64,000 nt of DNA from Mytilus californianus (GCF_021869535.1 NW_026262593.1:71512322-71576321); one strand, 5' to 3'. Shown: positions 33,930 through 44,579, numbered from the stretch's first letter. Notes: generated by a model from the sequence alone, not told the origin. Program-made: numbers and translations.

Positions 33930-35735
33930 GGTTGCATGAAACACCTTCAACTACAAAATACTCCGTAACAAACGTTATGTTTTATTATAGATTAGTCCCT
34001 TATACTGATATTAGCTCAAACTAAAACGAATATTTTTTTAATTGATGCCTAATCTCATGGCTATATCATTGTAATTCGAACACCGCGTGACAGCGGGTAG
34101 CTGATTAATATCAAGACAAATTGAGCGGTGATATCAAATAGCATCTAATGTCAATTTCAGAATCAATTTCATCGTGGAATAATAAAACAATACTTACCCA
34201 TAGAGTATGGAACAACAGCACGTAAGGGGTTTATTGTGACAATGGGAATTAGGAAAAAGAAGTGCGGGTAGTTGGGTATAAACTTCAATGAAATCAGGGA
34301 AAGGGCTGCTTACACGTGCGCAATACGATATTAAGATTCAATAACACGTTGACTTCATACAGTGTGAGTTGTAAACGATGAAGTTTTCTTGAAGGGGAAA
34401 TGCAAAGAGCTCTATATTCAATAGTTCAACTGAAACAGAAAGATTGGAAAGATTTTCTTTCCGGTGTAACTAATTAAATCAAATTAAAGAATTACATGGA
34501 AAATTGCTGTACAAATTTTGTTTTATAATTTTAAAATACTGGACTAAAATCAAAATGTATTTCTTACATACATGCAGTGTCAAGATTTATAAGTACTTGA
34601 TTTTTCTCCCTTAATTCAGTGTGCTTTAATAAAGATTATAATTTAAGTTTACGAACGTACTTTTTAAGACACTATTATATTGAAAATTTAAAAAATGACT
34701 TTATATGCCTTTGAAGTGCATTTAATATGTTACTTTTGCAATCATATAAATTATCTATGCAAAGAATGAAAATGAAAAAGCAACATTTTTTCTCTCACAA
34801 AAACTACCTTTGAAATCGTTATCAGCGCCAACAGAATTATTTAAAATTGCGATAGCAACCATTAATTTTTTATGAAAACATATTTGAAGTTTATTTTAAG
34901 TTCAATTCAAATTTCTAAACTAATTAAAGTTGTTTAACAATGAAAATGACTCGCCTGAAAGATTTTTGTCTGTTCACCTGCGGAGTTGTGAGACCTGGAA
35001 TACTGGTTGTAATAACCAATTAAATGTGAAAAGAATAAAAAAAAATGTGTGTCTTTTCTCGAACGGCTCAACCACAAGTTTTTTTTAAAATGGTTTTACT
35101 TTTTGATATAAAAAATGTTTAAATATCATAATATTTAATCATGAATTTCAGTCATCATGATATATACATGTATTCATAAAAAATGACCCTTTTATCTTAC
35201 CCAGTGAAGATTTTCATAAACATTAATTACTGAATAACATGATAATAAAATTCAAATATATAATTTTTGGCATATTCACTTAAAGTTTTGAGATGAGCTG
35301 ACGTTTTATACACATTATAAACAGTCCACAGAAAAATTGGGAAGCTGATTAAATTAATTTCCGGTAATTTTTTTTTAAAGTATAAATATTTAATTCTACA
35401 AGAGCACATAAAATACACATTTATCAAATTTGGTAATTTCTGTAAATGGCATGTGCACCCGAATGCTTTTATAATTAGAAATTGCAATTAAATGCATCAT
35501 TGAAATGTTCATTTCATGTTCCACAACCTGTCAACTAATCAATATACTGACAATGTAATCGGTGGTAAGTGATTAATAATTAATAATTATTTTACCATTA
35601 GATACCATTAACATGACATGTTTCAATATTTGTTAAAACTAGCGTAAGGCTGGAATGATTTACGTCAACACAGAGAGTAAGCATGCCACTGTTTTACACT
35701 AACTATGACTATTGTCTTTACGTCAAATTTTCCGT
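33930..35735. other. Unassigned stretch, repeat-poor
   Basis: No family member or array seen. A 27-codon frame at 34940-35023 (MKMTRLKDFCLFTCGVVRPG ...) has less AT-biased codons than its surroundings and an acceptable start context, but is too short to support. The minus frame at 35227-35487 has no motif. Confidence 0.4.
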
Positions 35736-35738
35736 GCT

Positions 35739-35877
35739 CAGGCGTGGATTCGGACGGTGCCCCTGTCCCCTCAAAAAGAAAAAAATGTAATTCATAGGTA
35801 AATTTTTGTTAGAATATGGTCCTTTAACTCCAAATCTGAATAGCGCTCCCTGGCATCAAATCATGGATCCGCACCTG
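35739..35877. mobile_element. Short TIR element (GTGGATCC type), copy 2
   Basis: Left AGGCGTGGATTCGG, right ATCATGGATCCGCACCTGG. The interior CCCCTGTCCCCTC follows the left end as in copy 1. About 139 bp. Confidence 0.6.
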
Positions 35878-36595
35878 GTGGTGGTCAAATCTTAACTTAT
35901 TCTGTTAAAATCTTGACTTATCCGAAGTTCATATTTATAAAGATTAAACATAATAAAATTTAGTGGCAATTAGATTAAGAATTTTTTATTTTTCATCTTA
36001 AACCAAGGTTGCAACTGCTAAAGGCTAATTCGTCTTATAGACTCGATTTGACTAGATACCTTTTTCATTTTATGCCTTTTTTAAAGGATTTTTTTGTTCA
36101 CACAATGGGTGGTATTGTGATACAACTAACGAGGTTGTTTTTTCGTGTTCCACCTACATTGAAACATACAATATGATGCATGCTTTAATTTGCAGCACGT
36201 CATTTGTGCAAAAAAAGAGAAACAGAGATAAGACGGGGAAAAGTGTAAAAGTACACCAATTATACCTTTCTTAACCATAACATGTGGACAGACTAAGATA
36301 TAAAGAATCTTTAGTTAACAGTTTGTCATGTGTTTTAACGAATGTTTTTTTACAGATTTTTTCACTATAATTACTAAAGAATGTATTATATATTTCCTAA
36401 TTTTTTGCTTGCACGTGTGCAAAATGGAAAAAATGAAATGATTATTTATGTACCTGTTGTTGATGTCAGTTTCCTGCGTAATCATCTTATTTAAAAATTG
36501 TTAGATTACTTATATTGTAAGATATCACAAAATCATTATTCGGCACAGAACTATAGTTGTCATGTTTGAAATAATGCGTATACAATACTAACAAT
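35878..36595. other. Unassigned stretch
   Basis: AT-rich; nothing supported. Confidence 0.45.
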
Positions 36596-36599
36596 ATTA

Positions 36600-36840
36600 G
36601 AACATGGAATATGTAGGTTTTTCCTTACTTAATAAGATAAAGAGGTGCACCTACTGAGCATTCAAATTAATTAGAACACGGTACATGTAGGTTTTCCTAA
36701 CATAATGGGATAATTAAGGAGGTGCACCGGCTATAGGGAATCAAACTAATTAAAAATGGTACATGTAGAGTTTACCTCATAATGCTACATGCCTGATGGA
36801 GATCAAGCGGTGCGCCAATTAAGGATTTAAATTAAAATAG
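36600..36840. repeat. ~76-bp tandem repeat, three diverged copies
   Basis: ATGTAGGTTTTTCC (36611), ATGTAGGTTTTCC (36685) and ATGTAGAGTTTACC (36763) mark the three units. AGGTGCACC or GGTGCGCC and AATTAA recur at matching offsets. Confidence 0.75.
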
Positions 36841-37195
36841 ACAGGAAATAGTTGTAGTAAACTTTGAAATGTACCTGGTACCAACAATGAAATCAAAACA
36901 AATCAATTTCAAACATCAGCTGATGAGGTAAAAGATAATGAGATAATTATCAGACGTCGGAATTGGGGTTTCTCATCAAGATCAAATTTTCACCTCAAAT
37001 ACTTGTCATGCCTTGATTCAAGTAGTTCTTACGGAGTGAATACAATCATACAATATACGAATAATAATACTCTGTTGTCATATAAACATATAGTTGTTCA
37101 TGACAAAGAATTAAAAAAAAAAAAAAAAAACACAAAGAAATAACATTTCAATTGTTGATAAATGAACTTATGAAAACTTATGAGGCTCAGTCTGT
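36841..37195. other. Unassigned stretch with A run
   Basis: An A run of about 18 at 37112-37130. No frame or family member. Confidence 0.45.
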
Positions 37196-37198
37196 TCT

Positions 37199-37559
37199 CT
37201 ACGGAGTACTGTTGGTAACTCCAGCGCTGCAAAGGTAAAGTCTAGCTCTGGAGATTTAATTTCGAGCGCTGTAGAAGTAACATCTCCAGCGCTGGACTTT
37301 ATATCTACAGCGCTGGACTGTTACATCCCTAGCGCTTGACTTTGGATCTCCATCGTTTGACTTTGAATCTACAGCGCCTGACTTTATATCTACAGCTCTA
37401 GACTTTATATCTACAGCACAAGACTTTACATTTGCAGCGCCGGAGTTTTTATCTTGAGCGCTGGACTTAATATCCATAGCGCTGGACCGTTTACATCTCC
37501 AGGGCTGGACTTTAAAAATCACAACTCTTTATATGTTTGAGACCAACAGAGCTCCGTAG
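37199..37559. mobile_element. TIR-bounded element filled by a 21-bp array
   Basis: Ends are CTACGGAGTACTGTTGGT (37199-37216) and ACCAACAGAGCTCCGTAG (37542-37559), complementary at 16 of 18 positions. Almost all of the interior is a diverged tandem array of a 21-bp unit (AGCGCTGGACTTTATATCTAC) whose core AGCGCT is palindromic. On the minus strand the array is open (37256-37522) as a seven-residue repeat VDIKS(R/G/C)A. I take this as a consequence of the 21-bp period, not a gene. Confidence 0.8.
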
Positions 37560-38325
37560 TCCTCCCTTGTAATGACTTTAAAAAAAACTTATACATGTTC
37601 CAACGTTGAAGGATCGATTACAATTTTCTTAAGTTTTTTGTCATTATTGAGACAACTGAAATACGGTGTTTGGTAGGTTATAAATTATACATTTGATTTT
37701 CCCTTAGATTTTCGTTGATTTTACATGAATAATTTTGTATTTGTCCATTTTGAAAATTAAAGCAACTCACTGAATCATTTGAGATGGATTGTGAATAAGC
37801 AAGTTAAATCAGTTATAATGACAGAGATTTTCAATCATTAAGAAAGATTGTTATTGTAAGAGTTAAGAACATCTATTTGTTTTCGTATCAACTTCCTGTC
37901 TATGTTCTGCAATACAGACCGCCCGCAAATAGTGAATTCAAAGCTAAAGAAATATTGAATAGACACCCTTGACGAATTAATTTTTGATGAAGGAATTTCC
38001 CTTAAATCGACGTAGACAACACACAATTTTGAATTGTGTTTTGGGGTTTTGTTTCATTTTTTTGTTCCTTTTTGTTAATTCTGACTATACTCGTTCCAAA
38101 CAATTATGTATGTATCGAAGGAGGATTGAGATCTTAACTCTTTTCAACCCAACCATATGTACATGTACCTATCGCAAGTCAGGAATCTGACATGAAGTCA
38201 GTGAATATCTTTTGTAATATCTGGATGTTTATATTTGTTTCTGAATTTTGGCGTTGATGCCAGATCTTTGATAGTCTCTGTTAAACTTATAATTAGCCGC
38301 TTTAGAACTTGAGGAGAGGCGCGAC
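37560..38325. other. Unassigned stretch
   Basis: AT-rich. AGTCAGGAATCTGACATGAA at 38178 resembles the left end of family C, but the rest is absent. Confidence 0.45.
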
Positions 38326-38327
38326 TC

Positions 38328-38368
38328 CCCCCCCCCCCCCCACCCCCCCCCCCCCCCCACCCCCCCCT
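38328..38368. repeat. Interrupted C homopolymer
   Basis: About 41 bp of C with two or three single A interruptions, followed by TTCCACC. Length is likely to be uncertain in any assembly. Confidence 0.9.
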
Positions 38369-38621
38369 TCCACCAGAAAAGAAAAAAAAAGTAAAATTTA
38401 ATTACTGCCAGTTTTGTGTCAAAATAAGGTCTTCAAATAATTCCTAATTCTTAGGAGCACCCCCGTAAATTAGACACATTTCAGCTTGCAAGAGAATTTC
38501 CTTAAATCGGAAGTGGTAACAGATTCTCTGGGGGAAATTCAAGTTAATTCGCAATGCACTCTGGATAATATTTTTCAAAAGTGGACACCAAAACGCTGTG
38601 GTTGACTTACGACGTCCCAAC

Positions 38622-38925
38622 CAATATACCACTTTCGAGTTATGTCATTCACCGGGAAAGTTCGTCAATTATGCCGCCTTTATGACGTCATTTACCAGAT
38701 ATAGGGGACCACCTGTATCCCTGCACTATTAAAGTTCACCAAACGTCTTCGTATCCTCATTGTGCAGGATAAACTAGAAATAATGTTTATTCCGTAGGTA
38801 CTTAATCACAATTCCTTAATGATAGTAGTGCTGATTATTAATTATTAGAATTTAATTTGCCGAATAATGTCCACTAAAACCAAAGTTATTGACCGAAATG
38901 CAACAAACTCGAAAGTGGTCTATTG
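38622..38925. mobile_element. TIR element (CCACTTTCGAGTT)
   Basis: Left CAATATACCACTTTCGAGTT (38622-38641), right AACTCGAAAGTGGTCTATTG (38906-38925), complementary at 19 of 20 positions. About 304 bp with no coding frame. The minus frame at 38444-38632 overlaps its edge only. Confidence 0.8.
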
Positions 38926-39835
38926 AAATTTAAGCAATGACTTGGACATCGTTTTTATTTAAGGGGTACAAAACAATTTTAAAAAAAATATACCCATAGT
39001 CCTTTTGATTCTGAAATAGCGAATTGCACATAAGAGAAAAAATCATGAACTCATCGTATGTCAAGTTCTCTAAATTAAAATTAAAAAAAATACGTGTGTT
39101 TGTCTATTTTACATGCAACTTTACTCTTATTGGTAGCATATTAAACGAATTTATTGAATTCGCATCGCTTTAAATTCTTTTAGATTGCATTATGTTAAAA
39201 TGGATGGACTCTTCGTCTGGTCCTGTCTGCAGTATTGAGTCTTTTCTTTCTTTATTTAATTAAATACTTATACATAATGAAAAGTCTGAGTAATTTTCTA
39301 ATAAAACTTTATGATGATTGATCAAGACCCAAGCTATAAAATAGTTATATTTTGCGCTATATCAAGTTGCAGGCACATCGACCTGCAAAATCTGCATTAA
39401 TCTTCCTAAATATCGTTAAGCAGGGAAAAAACCAATATTTTATGAAGATTATTTCACGGTTTGTAAGAGCGATGACTTTATGGTCAAACTTAATTTACAA
39501 AATAATTCCGTTTTTATCGTATTAATATCAAAACAGCAATTATCTTTCTACAGAGTTTCAGATGAAAAATTACCCGAGTAAATCTCATATTTCTAAAAAG
39601 GTTTCATAAAGTGACAAATTGAGTCTTTGTGATTTCATCAAAGTTTTGGTTTCAGTATTATCGCGGATGAACGATATCTAATTCGTTTATAATATAATAA
39701 CTCAGGATCTGTTTCCCTAAGTGTCCTAGTTTTATACGAAGTTGTTTTCCATTACATTTGCCCAAAATAATTTCATTTTGATTTTGAAGTATCATAACCT
39801 TCACTTTAATCAATAAACCATGTAATACTAAGTAG
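38926..39835. other. Unassigned stretch
   Basis: AT-rich; nothing supported. Confidence 0.45.
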
Positions 39836-39837
39836 AA

Positions 39838-39895
39838 GTTAGATTGATTGATTGATTGTTGGTTGCTTAACGTCCAGTGGCAAATGTAGAAGTTA
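39838..39895 (-). mobile_element. SINE 3' tail, reversed
   Basis: GATTGATTGATTGATTG then GCTTAACGTCCAGTGGCAAA. Its complement is the (T/A)TTTGCCACTGGACGTTAA tail plus an ATCAATC repeat, shared with 62303, 63193 and 46515. Confidence 0.75.
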
Positions 39896-39954
39896 GACAA
39901 ACCATGTTAGAGTAGATCTGATATTTTTTTTTTACTTCCTCCACAAGCTGAACC

Positions 39955-40047
39955 ATTCCTCTCAATTTTACGACAACATCATCTAACATTGAATGTAAAG
40001 ACTTTTCGTTTCTCCCAATTTTACGACAACATCATCTAACATTGAAT
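39955..40047. repeat. Tandem repeat, left part (two units)
   Basis: CAATTTTACGACAACATCAT then CTAACATTGAA, at 39963 and 40017 (54-bp spacing). The array resumes at 40522 after an inserted element. Confidence 0.8.
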
Positions 40048-40057
40048 TCTGGTGTAG

Positions 40058-40513
40058 CACCACTAATTCGGGCCCGGTCAAAAAGCACATACAGTAGTAC
40101 ATATTTAACACAAAATAGTTCCTACGCATGGGCGTAATTTTCAAAATATGTAGAATATTTGGGTAATTTTGGTATCAAATGAAAGCTGAATGACTGGTGA
40201 TCATTGTAGAACACTTTTTGACTATAATTTTGAATAATAAAAGAATTGCTTGAAATTTAAAAAGGAGGGTACATTTTGCCTATTTGTCAGATCTGAAGTA
40301 CCGGTTCTGGTACATCCGAACTTCCGGGAACCAGTTCTCTCTTATATGCCATTAAAGGTATGTTGATTTTTTCAGTACAAGATACCATAAAGTGTTGCTT
40401 TGACATGCACTGATTGTCTCTTTATTTGAACTTAAAACAAAAGGGTGCCTGCTTAAAATTGTCATTATTGAGGAATTTAACATAGAAAGCAATAGAGCCA
40501 TGAATTAGTGGTG
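40058..40513. mobile_element. TIR element inserted into a minisatellite
   Basis: Left CACCACTAATTCGGGC (40058) and right GAATTAGTGGTG (40502-40513), with 12 bp perfectly complementary. It interrupts the TTTTACGACAACATCATCT array whose units lie on both sides. About 456 bp with no open frame longer than chance. Confidence 0.75.
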
Positions 40514-40519
40514 TACTTC

Positions 40520-40612
40520 CTTCTCCCAATTTTGACATTTTAACATTACCTAGCATTGAATAATAGATACGTTCCTCCCAATTTTACGACAACATCACCT
40601 AACATTGAAATG
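40520..40612. repeat. Tandem repeat, right part (two units)
   Basis: A diverged unit (CTCCCAATTTTGACATTTTA) and a good one (CTCCCAATTTTACGACAACA) continue the array of 39955. Confidence 0.8.
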
Positions 40613-40807
40613 TATACGTAGAAACCTTATGAGCTTTTATGTCCCTTTTCCTACTACATGTATATAACAAAAAGGGATATACATATAATAACCAAATTAA
40701 ATAAAGGTATTATTTTCTGTAATAATATGATTTCTATATTATTGTACGTCTTTCATTTCTGTTATCAGTATTATTTTTCTCAGTAATATTATAACTTTTG
40801 CACACAA

Positions 40808-40899
40808 TTATTCCCTTTTTCTTTAATTGTTTTGCTCTTTTTCTCTATTCATTTATTTTTGCCATTATATTATATTCTGTAAACCTCATCCACACCCGC
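40808..40899 (-). mobile_element. Family B element, truncated copy 5
   Basis: Only the half ending ATTCTGTAAACCTCATCCAC remains; the ACCCGC end is decayed. Confidence 0.45.
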
Positions 40900-41032
40900 A
40901 TACATGTACATCGACACTAATACCAGTGCTTTAAATTTTCCCCAACCGTCTTAGAGGTAATCGCCTAACATCGTGCTCACCGCCCTAACTTTGTAAAACA
41001 AGGGTTTTGAAAACTAGCTATTGCATATATAT

Positions 41033-41215
41033 ATAAATAAGAAGATGTTGTATGGTTGCCAATGAGACAACTCTACACAAGAGACCAAATGACACAATAG
41101 AACATTAATGTAATGGAGACAGCTCTCTCACAAGCAAAAAAACTCTAACTGTAAAAACATAAGGGCATGCACTACAGGCACGGGGACACATTCTACTGCA
41201 TGTCTAATATATATT
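41033..41215 (+). mobile_element. Family C2 repeat, partial
   Basis: AATAAGAAGATGTTGTATGG, TTGCCAATGAGACAACTCTA and AGAGACCAAATGACAC. Its first 45 bp are the complement of the family C end (AATGAGACAAC against GTTGTCTCATT), so the two families share a terminus. Confidence 0.7.
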
Positions 41216-41950
41216 ATACTTGAGGCTATGCTTGTACATTAGTTCGAGTAAAATTTCACACATGTTTTACACAGTCTTTATAAGATTACTTCTTCATCAT
41301 TTCTAATTGTTTTGTATATCCTTCTGGCTCCGAAACTGAAGTATACAGTAAACCTAAATTGATGAAAAGACTTCAGGAAATTAATTTTTGAACAATAAGC
41401 AATACGCCAATATCTCACAGTCCCCAGATACAAAAGCATTTGACATTAGTAAGATAGAATATGGATGATACAGATTATGTAAAGAAATAATTATAAACAT
41501 CTGTTTTGACAATGATGTTTTAAAATCTTGATCGAAATGTACAATGAATATACAATGAGTAGAAAATGAATATACAATATATCTTTTGAAAATGTCAAAA
41601 GCTTTGACAATCAGGGCTCTTGGTCGGTCATACATCTTTACTCAGTACTCGGAGTAAACAAATTGTGTACGAATTCCAAAATTCGGCATTTTTATTGGTT
41701 GATTCCTGTGTCTGAGTACGACAATTATGCTCGAAACTTTTATGACCACTAGACCAGATGCATATCAACGTACTACCGGTATCTTCAAAATTATTCAAGA
41801 CAGCAATGGAAAAAAAGGTCCTTTCATTATGACTCACTTATATTGATAGCTATGCTATAATTCAGTTTGGTATATACTGCGTTAAAAAATACCATTAAGA
41901 ATTTTAAAGAATCTGATTATATGTTTATTGTATACTTGGTATTTTTTTTC
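41216..41950. other. Unassigned stretch
   Basis: AT-rich; the minus frames at 41381-41837 have no motif. Confidence 0.4.
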
Positions 41951-41954
41951 ATGA

Positions 41955-42083
41955 ACAAGTGTGTTACGATATTTCTCCACTCGAGACAGTTATATTTTAA
42001 TATTTAAAGCGCGAGGCTTGCCGAGCTTTTTAAATATTTATATTTAACTGTTGAGAGTGGAGAAATATCGTAATACACGAGTT
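41955..42083. mobile_element. Palindrome with ~53-bp arms and GC-rich loop
   Basis: Left arm 41956-42008 (TTACGATATTTCTCCACTC within) pairs with 42028-42083 (GAGTGGAGAAATATCGTAA). The loop is GCGCGAGGCTTGCCGAGC, markedly GC-rich. A sequence with TGACGTCATC and GGACGTCAC follows at 42160-42202 and may belong to the same larger element. Compare 54441-54572. Confidence 0.8.
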
Positions 42084-42638
42084 ATAGTGCTGGAATCTGG
42101 TTCTCTAATGATTTTTATCCTTCCTTTTCAATGATTTGCAGAAAGTTGTGTCCTTTATACGTGACGTCATCAGGCATGGTTGCCTTTTTTCGGGACGTCA
42201 CAATAGGAAATTCAGAAGAAATAAAAAAACATTTAACGTCCTAATTAAATTTCGACCAATCATTTGCTGAGAACAGATATTTCACTAGTGAGGAGAAATA
42301 TTTTTCTCACACCGCTCAAGAAATGTGAAAATAGCACAAAAATTAGAGAAAAGAGTTTTATACAGATGACTAAAAGTAGAGGGTGTGTAAACGTCAATGA
42401 CGAAGCAACCCAGCAAGTAAACGAAATGTACAAAAAAAACACATGTAATAAGGTGAACATGCGGTCTTTAGCAATAGTAAGATGTCTATCCAGTATGACA
42501 AGCTCTTGATTAAATCGCCTAAAATGGTTGGAATTAATGAAACAGACCATCAAAATCATCTATAAAGACCTACTTTACAAAATGACAAAATCACGTGCTA
42601 AGTTCGATCAATTTATGAAAGGGATGGGGGAAAAATTT
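42084..42638. other. Unassigned stretch with opposed frames
   Basis: The minus frame 42260-42559 (99 codons) and the plus frame 42264-42509 lie on the same DNA. Neither has a recognised motif or codon pattern better than the other. Confidence 0.4.
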
Positions 42639-42639
42639 G

Positions 42640-43145
42640 ACAGGAACATAATCTAGTTACGTTAATTATTAATCAGAAATCAATTTTCAATGATATTTAT
42701 AAACGCGTTCTGACAAGTTCTATTACAATTGAAGAAGAATAGAAAACAGGAACACAATCTTGTAACTCTAAAAACTAAGAGGAAAACGATATTCAATGGT
42801 TTTTATAAACGCGTTGTAACAAATAATAATCCTACATTACAATTAAAAACCCCACATGAGCACAATCTAGTTACTCTTGAAAACTAATCAGAACACGATT
42901 TTCAGTGGTATTTATAAACGCGTTGTAACAAATACTAAACATTTGAAGAAGAAAAATCCAAACAAGCACAATCTATTTACTCTAAAAAATAAACTGTAAA
43001 CGATTTTCAATGATATTTATAAACGCGTTCTAACAAATAGTAATCGTACAAGTAAAATAGAAACTACAGGAACACAATAAAGCTAATCTGAAACTAATCG
43101 GATAACGATTTTCAATAATATTTATAAACGCGTTGTAACAAATGG
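42640..43145. repeat. ~105-bp tandem array, five copies
   Basis: The landmark TATTTATAAACGCGTT, or a one-base variant, recurs with AAACGCGTT at 42701, 42807, 42916, 43021 and 43126 (spacing 105-109 bp). Each unit also carries GAACACAATCTAGTTACTCT or a variant and CGATTTTCA(A/G)TG. The 8-bp palindrome AACGCGTT is the best conserved part while the linkers have drifted. The array ends 28 bp from the donor-like end of the minus-strand exon at 43173, so it would lie in the following intron. Confidence 0.9.
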
Positions 43146-43172
43146 TCAATTAAAAAGTAAAAAAAATCTTAC

Positions 43173-43262
43173 CTCCTCAGTTTTATTTTGACAATGAGGA
43201 AGATCTGGTAGAAAGTTACATCCGACCACCATAATCAAAATCTTCTCAGAATAACCTTTCTC
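43173..43262 (-). CDS. Putative internal exon, MVVGCNFLPDLPHC family
   Basis: On the minus strand TTTGCTAATAG (acceptor-like) precedes exactly 90 nt, 30 codons, ending GAG followed by GTAAGA, a strong donor. The product reads EKGYSEKILIMVVGCNFLPD then LPHCQNKTEE. A paralogous segment at 60657-60748, also on the minus strand, shares SE(E)KI and MVVGCNF-PDLP-C. Inside the core the differences GTG/GTC and CCA/CCT are silent, as expected for protein-coding sequence under constraint. I do not recognise the domain. The two cysteines and the PDLP turn are the most conserved points. Other exons of the gene are not identified. If real, the window holds at least two members of one gene family, or one gene with a duplicated exon. 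Confidence 0.6.
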
Positions 43263-43840
43263 CTATTAGCAAAGCACGTGTTAAAATCAAACTCAATTTG
43301 TAACAAACTGCAATAGCCTGGGTAATCACACAATCATATCAAAGCGTATCCACAGTAATGGTTTTATTACCTTCTCACTTGAAATATTTTGAATAAACTA
43401 AGCGAAAGACACACTTCAATTCATCACGTTTGTTATTTATCTTAAAATCAGGTATCGTAGAAACTGTTTTCTTTTTAAATTAAAACTACCTATGAAACAT
43501 AATACAATACATGTAAATCTATATATATATATATATCTACTATAGAAAATGGTGATATTTGAGAATACGAATATACCTTTGTTAAAATAACGAGGTTTAA
43601 CTGAAGTGAATAATAAAGTTGAAAGACGATAATTTATTAAAAAAAAATCATTAAGTTCATGAATTTAGGTTAGGTGTTAATTTGTTTACCTTTGTTCAAC
43701 TTCATGTGGAATAAGAGTCTGAGTGGCTTGGGGTCATGGGGTGAAAAAAGGGGGGTCCCCACAAAAATTAGTAATTTATTCACACAGTTTAGAAGTCCGA
43801 AAAGAATTAGATTAGCCTAGACATCAATTAAAAAAAAAAC
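43263..43840. other. Unassigned stretch between exon-like pieces
   Basis: Partial similarity of 43265-43310 to 60765-60815 (CAAAGCA, TCAATTTG) suggests that the flanking intron was duplicated with the exon. An AT tract is at 43521-43537. GTCATGGGGTGAAAAAAGGG near 43733 is unassigned. Confidence 0.4.
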
Positions 43841-43860
43841 CCTCTTTCTCCTTCAAACAG

Positions 43861-43995
43861 TTTAGTCATACAGCATATTTTCGTAAGGCCAAAGGTCACC
43901 AGACTTGTGATCATTCAAATTTTGCTTCGTGTAGAAGGCCTGACTGTGAAGTTGAGATGATGAACAGCATTTTAAGATATTTCAATTGCGTGTAG
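43861..43995 (+). CDS. Putative terminal exon, 44 codons, cysteine-containing
   Basis: A textbook pyrimidine tract and acceptor (CCTCTTTCTCCTTCAAACAG, 43841-43860) is followed by an open frame to TAG at 43993-43995. The frame reads FSHTAYFRKAKGHQTCDHSN then FASCRRPDCEVEMMNSILRY and FNCV. Four cysteines and a balanced composition make it look like real protein, unlike the surrounding AT-rich frames. The frame remains open through the pyrimidine tract, so the acceptor is an inference. No AATAAA was seen close downstream, and no upstream exon was identified. It is antiparallel to, and about 600 bp from, the 43173-43262 exon. Domain unknown. The complementary strand is also partly open, so direction should be confirmed. 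Confidence 0.4.
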   Translation, partial: FSHTAYFRKAKGHQTCDHSNFASCRRPDCEVEMMNSILRYFNCV

Positions 43996-44354
43996 ATTTT
44001 TTGTGCTATGAATTGATACTCCATACGCACACCATTTTGTCTGTCAGATGATATTTTACAATAATATTTTCTTTAGAAGAAATAAGAAAAGCCTATACAT
44101 AAAAACTAAACTGGAACGATAATTTACAATAAGTTTCATGACTCCACGTTAAATGATGAGTGAACGCTGTGTCTACTAGTACAAAATGTTGATAGTTTGG
44201 CGTTTTAGAATCTTATGCATTCTGGGTAAAATATACACTAAAACGTTGTGATTCGTTATTAACATCTAAACAATTGAGCCGTTGGTGTACTCATTAATGT
44301 ATCTTATTTTGGTGTACGAGTAGTGAAATAACCCTGAATTCTTCAGATTTTAAG

Positions 44355-44465
44355 ATGGCCGATACAGGAAACTTACAGATTGCTGCGTTCGATGAACAGT
44401 ATTGGTTTTCCTTGTATTTGGGAACAAACCGAGGACCAACATTTTGTACAGCCAAGGATGTTTGA
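44355..44465 (+). pseudogene. Short frame with strong start context, probable broken gene or first exon
   Basis: TTTAAGATGGCC gives an ideal start context (A at -3, G at +4). The frame reads MADTGNLQIAAFDEQYWFSL then YLGTNRGPTFCTAKDV and stops at TGA (44463-44465). Codon use is far less AT-biased than the background. Protein-like sequence continues downstream in two ways: past the TGA in the same frame (KHRELQVQITSNMVPKHKAL), and in the +1 frame to 44574 (MFENIGSYKFKLPAIWCQ and further). This suggests a frameshift or stop in a once longer coding sequence, a retrocopy, or an unseen splice. I do not recognise the protein. Nothing is known of its promoter beyond the start context. Confidence 0.4.
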
Positions 44466-44579
44466 AAACATAGGGAGCTACAAGTTCAAATTACCAGCAA
44501 TATGGTGCCAAAACATAAAGCATTATGAACATGCTTGTATCAAAGGGTCTGGACATGAATCTACATCTAGATAAATGAA

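Noticed and set aside
37256-37522. 88-codon minus frame with VDIKSRA repeats
   Set aside because: Consequence of the 21-bp period inside the TIR-bounded element; no conserved flanks.
42260-42559. 99-codon hydrophobic minus frame
   Set aside because: An opposed plus frame of 81 codons lies on the same DNA; no motif or splice context distinguishes either.
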